A DNA stretch of 64,000 nucleotides from Crossaster papposus (taxonomy: Eukaryota; Echinodermata; Asteroidea; Velatida; Solasteridae). The notes under the pieces are model-generated. The model did not search any database. It had not been told where the DNA came from and saw nothing but the letters and a program-made list of their open reading frames with translations. This document shows positions 12,920 through 24,894 of the stretch, one piece after another; the first letter of the stretch is position 1; every line of letters starts with the position of its first letter. The stretch covers positions 372,001 to 436,000 of the forward strand of contig JBAIAA010000700.1 in NCBI GenBank assembly GCA_037893245.1. The letters run 5' to 3'. Both the position numbers and the translations under genes were made by a program.

Positions 12920-14353
12920 GTTAGAGGTGGGAGGAAAACCCCAGAAGAATATCCTGGGGAAAAACCCACGGAGTCGGGCAGGGAAGGAAAGTTTTCCTGA
13001 GAGTTTTAAGGCCTTCTTTTTTGTTGAGAATAGCTTGCTGACATTCGTCGTTCCACCAAGAGGAAGGAGGTTTGGGGTGGTTGGGATTGGTTTTAGGGAT
13101 AGAAAAAGTCATAGCAGTATCAATTTGGCAAAGGAAGTTGTCATACATTTTGTCGACAGGGGGCCGACTCATTAGGTTTAGTAATATATTGGTTACAGGC
13201 GTCCTCGAATTTGTTCCAGTCGGCTTTTTTATAGAACCATTTTGGGCTATTTCTGTATGAGTTTTTCTGAATAGGGTGGTTGACATCGATAATTATAGGA
13301 CAATGGTCGCTTCCCCATGTATCATTAAGAACTTTCCAGTTACATTTGGCAGCTATGTTAGGCGTAACGAAGGTGATCAATACAGGAGAGTGTACCATGT
13401 GCCGTGTCAACTCTTGTGCCCTCACCAGAGTTTACACAGACCATGTCAGTATCAATAATCACATCTTCGATGATCTTGCCATTATGGTCGAGTTTTGAAC
13501 TACCCCACAAGGGGTTATGACCATTGAGGTCACCACACACTATACAAGAATGATCAGTTTTATCAATGATATCTTTAAGAGTTTTGGTGTCTAGAAAATT
13601 ACATGGGTTGTAAAAATTTATAATAGTGATTTTATTTTTCTGTGTATTATAGAGTTCCCCAATTTGATATTCAACAGAGTTATTATCACCTAGGGTATAT
13701 TTGAAAGCAATGTCTCGTTTGACCAAGAAAGCGCATCCTCCACCCTTACTTTTAGGATCGTTTTTATTTCTGTCATGTCTATGTTATAGCCAGGAAAAGT
13801 AAATTGTTTGGTTTTTTTTAGCCATGTTTCCTGTATTCAGATGACATCTGGTTTTTCTTTCCAAGTGTTAATGCAGTTTTTAAATTCTTTTCCATGAGCT
13901 AACAAAGACTGGGCGTTCCATTGTAGGATAAGAATCATTATGAAAATGAGAGTCATGTTTGATGTGTTTTTGGATTTTCTTGACGTTTTTTGGCTATTTG
14001 CTAGTGAGTCTGTGTTTTCTTGGGTAGAGGGTGTTTTGTCCATCTTTTGGGATGATTTATGGTCGGTGTTTCCTTGCTTTGTATTTGCTGGTGGTTGAGA
14101 AGACTTTCTTGATTTTCCTTGTTTAGTTGTTGGTGTTGGCTGAGAACAAGTTGGGTGGGTGATGTAATTGACGAGAGTCTTCACTGCCGAAATTCTTTCT
14201 TCTTTATTTTTGATTGTTTCCCAAATCTGCATTGTACCAGTGAGGAGTTCGGTCAGGCGTTGTTCACTGCAAATACATTGAGTGTGTTCAGTTTGTGTTT
14301 ATGCTGTTTTTTCTGTTTGAGTGGTAGCGTCTTTGGTGGTGGGATCCGTCTCC
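12920..14353 (-). mobile_element. Degenerate non-LTR retrotransposon (I/Jockey-like) endonuclease region
   Basis: On the minus strand a Lys/Ser/Thr/Gln-rich segment (14355-13950) leads into the APE endonuclease start ILQWNAQSLLAHGKEF, then IQETWLK after an in-frame TGA. After a one-base frameshift come GGGCAFLVKRD, INFYNP, the hallmark GDLNGHNPLWGSSKLDHNG, CIDH, and TWGSDHCPII near 13310. It ends with a WWNDECQQA stretch at about 13040-13070, so the reverse transcriptase is missing. GDxN..HxxWGS and SDHxPI are classic APE endonuclease motifs of I and Jockey clades. The segment is absent from the C/D spacer. Confidence 0.8.
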
Positions 14354-14414
14354 TGTAAGGTTAATATAGTTCTGTTCGAGTGTTTATCATTGTATAAGTT
14401 ACCTAATAGTATGG

Positions 14415-14451
14415 AAATAAACCTGAACCTAAACCTGAACCTGAACCTGAA
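14415..14451. repeat. (AACCTG)n microsatellite downstream of copy B
   Basis: Hexamer AACCTG with AACCTA variants. The same microsatellite is present 3' of copy C (31424-31456) and copy D (43100-43150). It is not telomeric (AACCCT). Confidence 0.8.
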
Positions 14452-14625
14452 TGTTCTGCGATGCATTTTACTCGGCTTAGGCCTCGTGGAATGGAACATT
14501 CCAGATCACCTCTTTATTTCATTGAGCTCACAACATTCGTTTCTTAAAAAATACCATGCAGCTGAAGCAACATTGAAACCGCGTCTACTCCTGCCTGCTG
14601 TTTATGCAACAAAAGGCAACTCGAA

Positions 14626-17600
14626 TCACACATCACTTGAAATAAGCAGCTTCCGTTCCTCGTCAGTAGCCTTTATCTTCAGCCGCGACCTCGGGATCCG
14701 TCTCCTGTAAGGTCAAGGATTATGGATCATGACATTGTAACCCGTTTTACACTTTTAGCTTCATACACCCGGTTTTTTGTTATCGTTGTATCATTGTCTC
14801 GCGATAATATTGTACAAAACGTTTATGAATGGAGTTTACCTGTGGCTTTACCTGCGGAGTTTACCTGCGTCGTAGGCGACTTTAAACAACTTTTGACAAA
14901 ACCAGGGCGCTTTGAACCAAGACATATAAAGCCCTTGATACGTAAAATATATAACCGAAGTAATGAGACACGGCGACTTTGGCTTCATTAAATATAGCTA
15001 TAGGTATTTTTTTTAATGATCCTAGTTTACTAAATCCTATTCAAAATCTTCCAATGGAACATGACCATTCATTCGTTCAAGACAGACTTAGATTTGTGTT
15101 AATCAACCAATCAGGACTCAAGTTTTATTCAATTTGACTCACCCTAACCCGCACCGATATTCCCAGACTCCAAATAGGCACATCAGAATCATGAACAAGA
15201 TTAAAATACCGGCGAAGATTGTAGTGGCGTATTCAAATCCAAAGGCCTCAGTCAGAGCGCTCGCAAGCAAGGGCCCTATCACATACCTATCCAGAGATAG
15301 AACGAAGTGTATTTGAAAGGAAAAGGTGGGGGGTGGGGGTGGGGGGTGGGGGGTGGGGGGTGGAGGGTGGGGGTTGGGGGTGGGGGGGGGGGACCTTGTG
15401 ATAGCATTGCAGATTTTATCAAAGTTTACAGGGTTAAAGCTAGGGTTCCAACGGAAATGTGAACAAAAAAAACATTACTTTTTAAGGAGTAAATTATGAC
15501 AATTTCCATGACCATTAACGTCATTTTGCAAAAAGGTTAGTCCAACATTATTATTACCAACGGTACTATTAGGCCTATGATGTTGGCCAACCATTTTTGT
15601 TAGCTTTGGAAAACGTTTTAAATAATACCCGTTATTCTGTTATCACATCAAAACCGGCCCATTAAAAAAAAACTTCCATGATCTTGATTCCCATGACGTT
15701 CTAAGTTTCCTAATTTTACATTACTTCCATGACAACTCCCCCCCCCCCCTCAGGATTTTCCATGACCGTGGGAACCAATCGACTTACGTACCCGACTCCA
15801 AACCCGCCGTTAAATATGCCAGCAATTGCGGACGTCAACACAATGTCGTTGGGAATACCATACCATCTGTTGAAGTAAATTGAATAAACTAATGATGTAC
15901 CTAAATAAGGCGTATCCATGAATGCTTTGGGGTTTTTTATGCAAGAAAATGTAAACCCCCGAAAAATCCTCAAATGTAGCCTTTTTACGCATTTCCGAAA
16001 CAAAATCCAATTGTCTTTAAAATATCTAAAAAAATACAGTTGTCTCAACAATTTAATACCGTAAAACGAGGTAACTTTGGTCCGATCGATTTATGAGTAA
16101 ATTTGTGTGAGATGTATGAAATATCACATCAAATCTAGTTTGATGTTTATTTGTTAACTCTTTCTTTATCATTTTAATAAAAAATTAAAAATTACAAGTA
16201 AAACCATAAAATAGAAGTTATTGGAATGTAGTTCCGAAGTTAATCCTGGGTGCCCGGATGCCAAAGTTGAATCCCGGATGCAAAAGTTAACCCCCCGGGT
16301 GCAAAATTAACCCCCCAAAGTTAATCCCCCGGTGCCAAAGTTAATCCCCCGGGTGCCAAAGTTAATCCCCCGGGTGCCAAAGTTAATCCTCTGGATGCCA
16401 AAGTTAATCCTCTGGATGCCAAAGTTACCCCAGTTAACAATGTAAGTCCCCATTTCTACACGGCTTACTCTGCTGAGCTGAACATGTCGACTAACGTTGG
16501 AATAGCCATCAGACTGATCCATATAACACCAATTGTTGCAGCCACAATGGGGATTAACTTGGTCCTGTCGAAGGGAAAAAACACACACAAATTAATAATA
16601 AAATTAATAATAATAATAATAATAAATAATTATAATAATAATAATAAATAATGTTATGCGTACTTCGTCGTGTCCGATGTAAACAACGAGTGATTTTGTT
16701 GGTTTCGTCTAAAACATATTATTAGGAGGTTGGTGAATTCCTTTCCACAAGATGTTTGAAATAATTTAAGTAAACAATTTCTTGAACGGTAATGTCACTT
16801 TAATAACACTTACGAGGCTATATTCAGCAGTGGCGACGGTCCCAAAAATAGGAAGAAAACTGCGGAGCCAAACGATCCAATGACGATCATAATTCGTGTG
16901 GCTTTCTGGTGAAACCCACAAATGTAACTGTTGTTATTATACCTCCAAATGGGCACTTTGGGAGACAATCCCATAGAGTCGTGCACAATCTTTATTGTAA
17001 CCTAACCCGTTTTTACCTGGAGCTTTTTCCACGAAATTTCATATTTATGCTATTTAGACCCAAATCTGTCTTCTCCGAGCAAAAATAACTCCCAAATATC
17101 GTTTTGTGGGGTAGCTAGACACTTAGGGAGACACTGAAATGTCTCCCTAAGTGCCACTGTCTCCCAAGTGAATCAAAACTATCGCTAATTTGTCTCCCAA
17201 AGTGCCTATTTGGAAGAATTAGTACCCGAACAAATATTTTTCATGTCAGGCGTCAATTTATTAAAGTATTTTCAAGTTGGTATGATTATTTATAACTAGG
17301 CCTATTCTTCATTTATTGCATTATTGGGCCCATAGTTTGCTAATTTGTTGTTCAACGTATCAACCGGCAATAACAAACGTCTATTTCTTGCCATTTCTTT
17401 TTTGGCAATTTAAATCCAGGGTTTCTATAGTTTCACGCATGGCGTCACTATCAAACGGAAACGAGCCATGGCTTGTTTTTCAAACCCCAGCCTCGTCCTC
17501 GTCTCAGACTTCAATCGGAGACGGATCAGAAGCCAAATATATAGGCGTACAGAAAACGGCCCAGGAGCTCACGAACGTTGCTCACGTTGGCCATCTAACT

Positions 17601-19638
17601 ACGCAAACAATATTGTCCATTAGTCGTGCAAACAAAGTTAGCGAAGTTTGCATTGTTCGCGTGAGTATAAAACGCACCGCAATGATAACATCAAGGGGAG
17701 GATCAAGGGTCAAGGGTCACGAGTTTAGTTGCATATTTTAACAGGGGAATTAAGTACAAGCCCATTAGCCCCCCCCCCCCCCCCCCCGACGTACCTTTGC
17801 GTCTGCAACAGCTCCCCAAAGTACGGAGGAAAACGCGTACGTAAAGCCCATACCGAGAAAGATTAAACTTATCTGTATCACAGTAAAGCCAAGCTGTAAA
17901 GAGAAATGGTGGAAAAAACAAATACCAAAAGGAAAAAACAAATACCAAAAGGAAAAAACAAATACCAAAAGGAAACTAGACATGTGTTTGTGGACAAACA
18001 CAGAGCTGTTTCGAGTGTCTTACATTATTTTCAATATGTGTGTGTGGTGGTCTATGTGTGTGCCAAGTCTCAAGTCGATCAGATTTACTAAAGTGTCAAC
18101 GGCAATAGTCTAAAGAAAAACGTGTACAAAATCTATGGGGAAAAATGAAACTTTAACGTGACGCCCCGTGACCTTGAATGACGTAATCGTGCCAAATTTC
18201 TTTTAGGGCCGTCTGTAGATGGTGGTCTAAGTGTGTGCCAAGTCTCAAGTCGATCGGATTTACTACAGTGTCAAAGTCAACAGTCTAAACATAAACGTGT
18301 ACAAAACCTATGGGTGAAAAATGTGCACCTTTAATGTGACGTCACGTGACCTTGAATGACGCAATCGTGCCGAATTTTTTTCAGAAACATCTAGGGGTGG
18401 TGTTCTAAGTGTATGCCAAGTTTCAAGTCGGTCGGATTTACCAAAGTGTCAAAGTCAAAGGTCTGAAGGAAAACGTGTACAAAACCTATGGGGAAAATTT
18501 AACCTTTAACGCGAAGTCACGTGACCTTGAATGACGTAATCGCGACGAATTTCTTCTAGGACCGTCCTTGGGTGGTTGTCTAAGTGTATGCCAAGTTTCA
18601 AGTCGATCGGATTTCCCAAAGTGTCAAAGTGTATTGTCTGAACAAACGTGTACAAATCCTATGGGAAAAAAAAGGCAAAGAAAAAAAAAAAAACTAGACA
18701 TGTGTTTGTGGACAAACACAGAGCTGTTTCGGGTGTCTAACATTACTTTCTATATGTGTATCTGATGATGGTCTATGTGTGTGCCAAGTCTGACGTCGAT
18801 GGATTTACACAATTGCCAAAGATATATTAGTTGGAAAAAACGTGTACAAATACTATGGGGAAAATTGCACCTTTAATGTGAAGTCACATGACACCCGATG
18901 ATGTCATCATGATGTCATCTTAATTTTCGTCTGTAACACATCCTGGAATACTTGCATACCAAGCTTGACCCCAATCGGGCCTGTATTTCCAAAGATAGAG
19001 GGTCCTTAAAACTACACCTTTAATATGACGTCACATGACCCACGATGATGTCATTATGACGATTTTCCCCTTGGCCCTCCTGGGGATGGTGGTCGAGATG
19101 TGTGCTAAGTCTCGAGTCGATCAAATGTACGAAAGTGTCAAAGTCAATAGTCTGAAGACAAACGTGTACAAACCCTATGGGAAAAAAATGTACACCTTTA
19201 ACGTCACGTCCTGTGACCTTGAATAACGCAAATCGTGCTGAATTTCGTCCAGGACCATCTGTGGGTGGTGTTCTAGGTGTATGCTAAGTCTTAAGTCGAA
19301 CGGATTCATTAAAGTGTCAAAGTCAATAGTTTGAAGAAAAACGTGTACAAAACCTATGGGGAAAATTGTACCTTTAACATGACGTCACGTGACCTTGAAT
19401 TACGGAATCGCGACGAATTTCTTCTAGGACCGTCCTTGGGTGGTTGTCTAAGTGTATGCCAAGTTTCAAGTCGATTGGATTTACCAAAGTGTCAAAGTGT
19501 ATTGGCAGAAAAAACGTGTACAAATCCTATGGGGAAAAATGACAAATAAAAAAAAAAAAAAAAAGAAAAAAAAAAAGAAAAAGAAAAAAAAAAACTTTAA
19601 CGAAAACAAAAGCTGTTTCGGCTGAAATGCCGAAACAG

Positions 19639-19691
<53 letters not shown>

Positions 19692-22600
19692 AGAACGAAA
19701 ACAAAAGCTGTTTCGGTGAAAAACCGAAACAGCTAAAAACAAATACCCAAAGAAAAGAAATACCAAAAAGAAAAAAACACATTTAGACAGTAGAGTAGAC
19801 CTAAGACAGTAATGACGTCAAGCTTTGTTTACATGCGAGCTTTCCTATTGGAGCCAAGTGGGGACAATTCGGGCGATTCACAATGCAGTGCGCCACCAAG
19901 ACGACGTAAAAAGACGTAAAAACTGATGAGTTCATGCAAAATGAATACAGTTTTTCAAACTGATGCCGACTTTTTCCCAATATGCACTGCGGGTATAGCA
20001 GGATTTGCGCCTCCAACGGCAGCTTCCAGGTATTGTGAATCGCTCGAATTTATTGTGCTTGCAAGAGTTGCCTTTCTTTTCTATAATGAGGGCGCTATAA
20101 ACTGAAAGTTTGCTAAAATGAATAACTGAACGTGCTAGGCCCAAAACTGTGGGAACCAAAAGCCTGTGTGATGAAAAATGTCTGGTGGTTGATAGGATTA
20201 AGCGATTTTCCCCCATAGAAACCTTCACAGTGTTTGTAATAACCGGAAATTCGTTTTGTCCTATTTCGTAATAACTGGAGTAGACTGTACATTGAATATT
20301 ATCTATTAATAATGGTCGATTTATAGAGCTAGGAATATTCTGAACTAAAGCTAACAATAATCTATCTTGAATCTACTACATGTTGTACATTGTATACGCA
20401 TGCACCGCACACGTACATTTTGGTTAAGTTTAGCATAGGAATTTACCTTTTTCAAATGAATAGAAAGAATTGGGTCTGTGGCTGAAAAGAAAGTCGTTGC
20501 CACAATGAGAGCCATTAAGGCCATCCAAATGGCCGGTATACTCAAAAGTTGGGTGATTGAACCAGATGACTCGTTATTCCTTGTTCCTGATAAAAAACAA
20601 CACCAAGACCATTTAGTTTACACATACAAACAATAACAATGTTGTTTATTAAAGCAGTGTTATGGACACATTTGTATTTCTTGCAATGATCTTTAATGAA
20701 CTTGTGTATATGTTCTAAAGGTGGCGTCGCTTAAGCGCCCTTCTTGTTTAAATTTCGGCCGATTCAAGATCTCACTACAAGGACACGTAAATGTATTACA
20801 AGGGCAAGGTGTCTTCGTACTCGTTTTTAAGTTCGTAGATTTGAAGAGAAGCCATTCGATCAAAACGGAACTCACCCTGCACTTCAGGCAATAAGAAGAA
20901 ATTTAAGATATCGATTAATATAGCAAATCCTCCTAAAGTGAAGAACGGAATCCCAAAGCCGCCAGCCTGTCAACGAAAAAAATATAATGGCTCTGATGCT
21001 AGGAGTCCACTGGGCCGCGCCAGTTGGCGCCAGTTTGCGCCAATGCAATTTGCTGTGGCGCCTAGTGTCGCCAATAAGGTGCCTAGTGGCGTGTAGTGGC
21101 TCAAACTGCCTCCCAACTAGCTCGTGGTGGCCCGTAACGGCACCAAATTTGAATGTGGCGGCAAGAAAATTTCAAAATGTTTGAAATTTTCGTCGCGCCA
21201 CTTGCATCGAGCAATCAGCGCCAAGTGTCCGCCAAGTGGCACCAAATGGCGCGAACATATCGCCCTTTGGCGCAAACAATCCGCCTATTGGAATCCACTG
21301 GAATGTAATGGCGCGCGCCAAGTTGCGCCATATTTAGTAGAGATGTTGTTCATACATGCTAGGAGTCCACTGGGCCAGCGCCAGTTGGTGCCAGTTCGCG
21401 CCAAAGATTATGTGATTGGCGCGTAGTGGCTCGCTGTGGCGCCGAATTAATGTCCGCTCGGCATGTGTCGCCAAGTGGAATAAACTGGGTGCCATATGGC
21501 GTGCGCCAAATGCCACCCGGCTTACTCCAAAATGTTGCGCCAGTTTGCGCCAGTTCGCGCCATTACACGGCCATTTGATTCCAAAATTCACCCTGTTGGC
21601 GCCATTCGCGCCAATAGACGGCTACTTTGCGCCACTTGGTGATTAGTTTGTGCCAAAGGTCGCCAAATTGGTTTGAACTTGCCGCCGCTTGGCGCTACTT
21701 GCCGACTATATAAATACCGGCCATCGGCTACCTGGTTCAGACCCTCCTCAGCTGCTTTTATAGGCGGCAAGTAGCGCCGAATGGCGGGCAACCAGGTGGC
21801 ATTTGGCGCGAAGTAGTCACCAATCGGGTGCCGTTTGGCTCGCGCCACTGCATATTTGGCGCGCTTTGGCGGGCTATCCGCCTCTGTTGGAATTATTTGG
21901 CGCGCGCCATTACATTCCAGTGGATTCCAATAGGCGGATTGTTTGCGCCAAAGGGCGATATGTTCGCGCCATTTGGTGCCACTTGGCGGACACTTGGCGC
22001 TGATTGCTCGATGCAAGTGGCGCGACAAAAATTTCAAACATTTTGAAATTTTCTTGCCGCCACATTCAAATTTGGTGCCGTTACGGGCCACCACGAGCCA
22101 GTTGGGAGGCAGTTTGAGCCACTACACGCCACTAGGCACCTTATTGGCGACACTAGGCGCCACAGCAAATTGCATTGGCGCAAACTGGCACCAACTGGCG
22201 CTGGCCCAGTGGACTCCTAGCAACAGCAGCTGAGGAGGGTCTGAACCAGGTAGCCGATGGCCGGCAAGTAGCGCCAAGCGGCGGCAAGTTCAAACCAATT
22301 TGGCGACCTTTGGCACAAACTAATCACCAAGTGGCGCAAAGTAGCCGTCTATTGGCGCGAATGGCGCCAACAGGGTGAATTTTGGAATCAAATGGCCGTG
22401 TAATGGCGCGAACTGGCGCAAACTGGCGCAACATTTTGGAGCAAGCCGGGTGGCATTTGGCGCACGCCATATGGCACCCAGTTTATTCCACTTGGCGACA
22501 CATGCCGAGCGGACATTAATTCGGCGCCACAGCGAGCCACTACGCGCCAATCACATAATCTTTGGCGCGAACTGGCACCAACTGGCGCGGCCCAGTGGAC

Positions 22601-24862
22601 TCCTAGCATGAGATAACGTTTTAACCCTGCGAGCTGCCAGATTTCAGTAGGCACATTTTATTATTTTTCTAACTTCCATTATGAAGCCGTCAGCCTATTC
22701 CATTCAAATTGTATGTATTCCGCAATGACACATTGTAGTTTGAAGCGGTATAGTCGCTTTTCAAGAAGAAGTTCACCAGGGGTCACTCCAGTCATGAGAA
22801 ACCTAGGCCCCAGCGAAAAACCCATTCAGTTGTGCACAAAATGGGCTCCAGACTATTGAAGGAGGCTTTTTAGACTCTTGGTGGCAGCAGACACACTCTT
22901 TTCTTTCCTATTGTTCAAGTCATTGCGAACATTACTATTAACATGATAATGTTATGGTAATGAAAACAACTGATGTCCTCCCAGTACAATGCCCCACCAG
23001 TTTAAACATATTGCCTCCGTTTTAATAACAAATTGTGCTTCGTTCCGCTTTGTATTTTGTACTTGCATTATACAGCAGACCGCCGATTGCTGGCCCGATT
23101 GCAGACGACAATCCTCCTGTCATCTCGATTAAACTCTGTTTACAAACAAATAAAATAATAATTATTCAGTGATCTTTCATTGATCTAACACAAACACTGA
23201 TCCAACACTGTTTACTCATAATTGTTAACACTAATCCCCGGCTACTGTGTGACCTGACACGTCACACCTCGATCACACCAACACAACATGTAGCTTTACC
23301 ACGCACTCGTGGACATTCCTTGTGTATTCGTGTAGTTAACAAACTTTGACTAAATACTCATTTTTCTCGCTTCCCCAAAACAAATTTACCCTCAAATGTA
23401 GGATTATGGGCCTCTCAGCTGTCCCTTCTATCTTTCTATATATAACCCTAGACCCGTTTTTCCTCTAGCGCTCTTTTTCGGAAACTGAAAAACGGATTGT
23501 GGACGTGTGCAAGTCCACACACCGATAACCTCTTCCCGCATCGTGTGGACCTATATTGTTCGGAGGTCCACAGTGCGTATGCAAGACTAACTCACCAATA
23601 TCACACCTTGTGTTAATAATTTATAGCACCGACCTAAAACATGTAACGCGCCTAATATCCACCGTTTGTTTTCACACTTACAATAAAGGTAGAATACACT
23701 AATTCTTTTACTACTGAATTATTAATAAATACCTTACTTTTTTGAAAGTAAATAATGAATCTAGGCATCCAGTTAGTGCCTGTGCTAAATAGTCCTGTAA
23801 TTGATCCGAAAAAAAATTATAAAACAAATTCACAATCGCCGAACGGCGATCCCGAAAAAAACCAAGAACAACTGCCCGAAGCCGGTTGGAAACCGAACGC
23901 CGCGTTTTTCTTTATTTTTTTTCTCGGCATCTACGATTGTAAAACTTAAGGCAGGTCTGTTAAACGATATTTACTATTAAATTACAACCCCCCCCTTAAA
24001 TTCACCAATTTCAAGCAATCACAAATGGTGTATCCTACCTTTAAATTCACCCATTCCTGATAATTCAAACAATCACAAATAGTGTTATCCCTACCTTTAA
24101 ATTCCCCCCTTCCTGATAATTTCAAGCAATCACAAATGGCTGTATCCTACATTAAGAATGACAGGTTATTAACCAACAATCGATACATCGGCCTCGCAAC
24201 CAATATTACACATCAATATTACATCTGCATCACCAGGACGTTTATTATTGTTGGCAAGTCCCACACCCACACATACAGGCACAAATACCAATCATATTTA
24301 GAAGATTTACCATTGCCGTTCCGACTCGTGTCGGGAAAGTTCAAACGTCACAATGGCCGCGGGATGAAGTCATTACAGCCGAGCTGCCTAGCCCCTCTAA
24401 GGTCCTTAAGGCGAAACTGAACCCAATGAAAGTTGCTTTGGTTGGCATCTGATTTAATAAACCTGCAATAGATGATCGACCAGAGTTAGTCGAACTACAG
24501 TTAATATAGTTCTTGATCAAACTGCCCATGTTTTACTTTTCGAAATGTGAAGTAACGGATTGTTGGGCTCGCAAACGCCATAATGTTTATTGTTAAAGGG
24601 GTATTCTTCATGCCTGAATTTTTGAATTTTTGTACAAGTTTGGATTAGTTTTCTTTGTATATACATACAGAGCCATAATTCTCCCTGAAGAAGGTGCATT
24701 CGCACCGAAAGCTCGGTTTTATTTATATTTATATTTTCACATTTTGCTATACCATCCTATATATATTTTTTTTATAATTTTTTTTATTAATTTTTTTTAT
24801 TAATTTTTTTTTTTTTTTTTTTTTAATCTTTTTTTTTTTGGGGGGGGGGGTAGGGGGGGGGT

Positions 24863-24894
<32 letters not shown>

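Noticed and set aside
14663-14704. Short alternative ending of exon 13 (ETDPEV..DKGY, stop)
   Set aside because: It needs phase 0 entry, but exon 12 ends in phase 2; the longer frame with EERKLL is conserved in copies B-E.
21124-22654. Overlapping ORFs in the GGCGCC-rich element
   Set aside because: All occur as reverse-complement pairs inside inverted arms and consist of translated repeat motifs.
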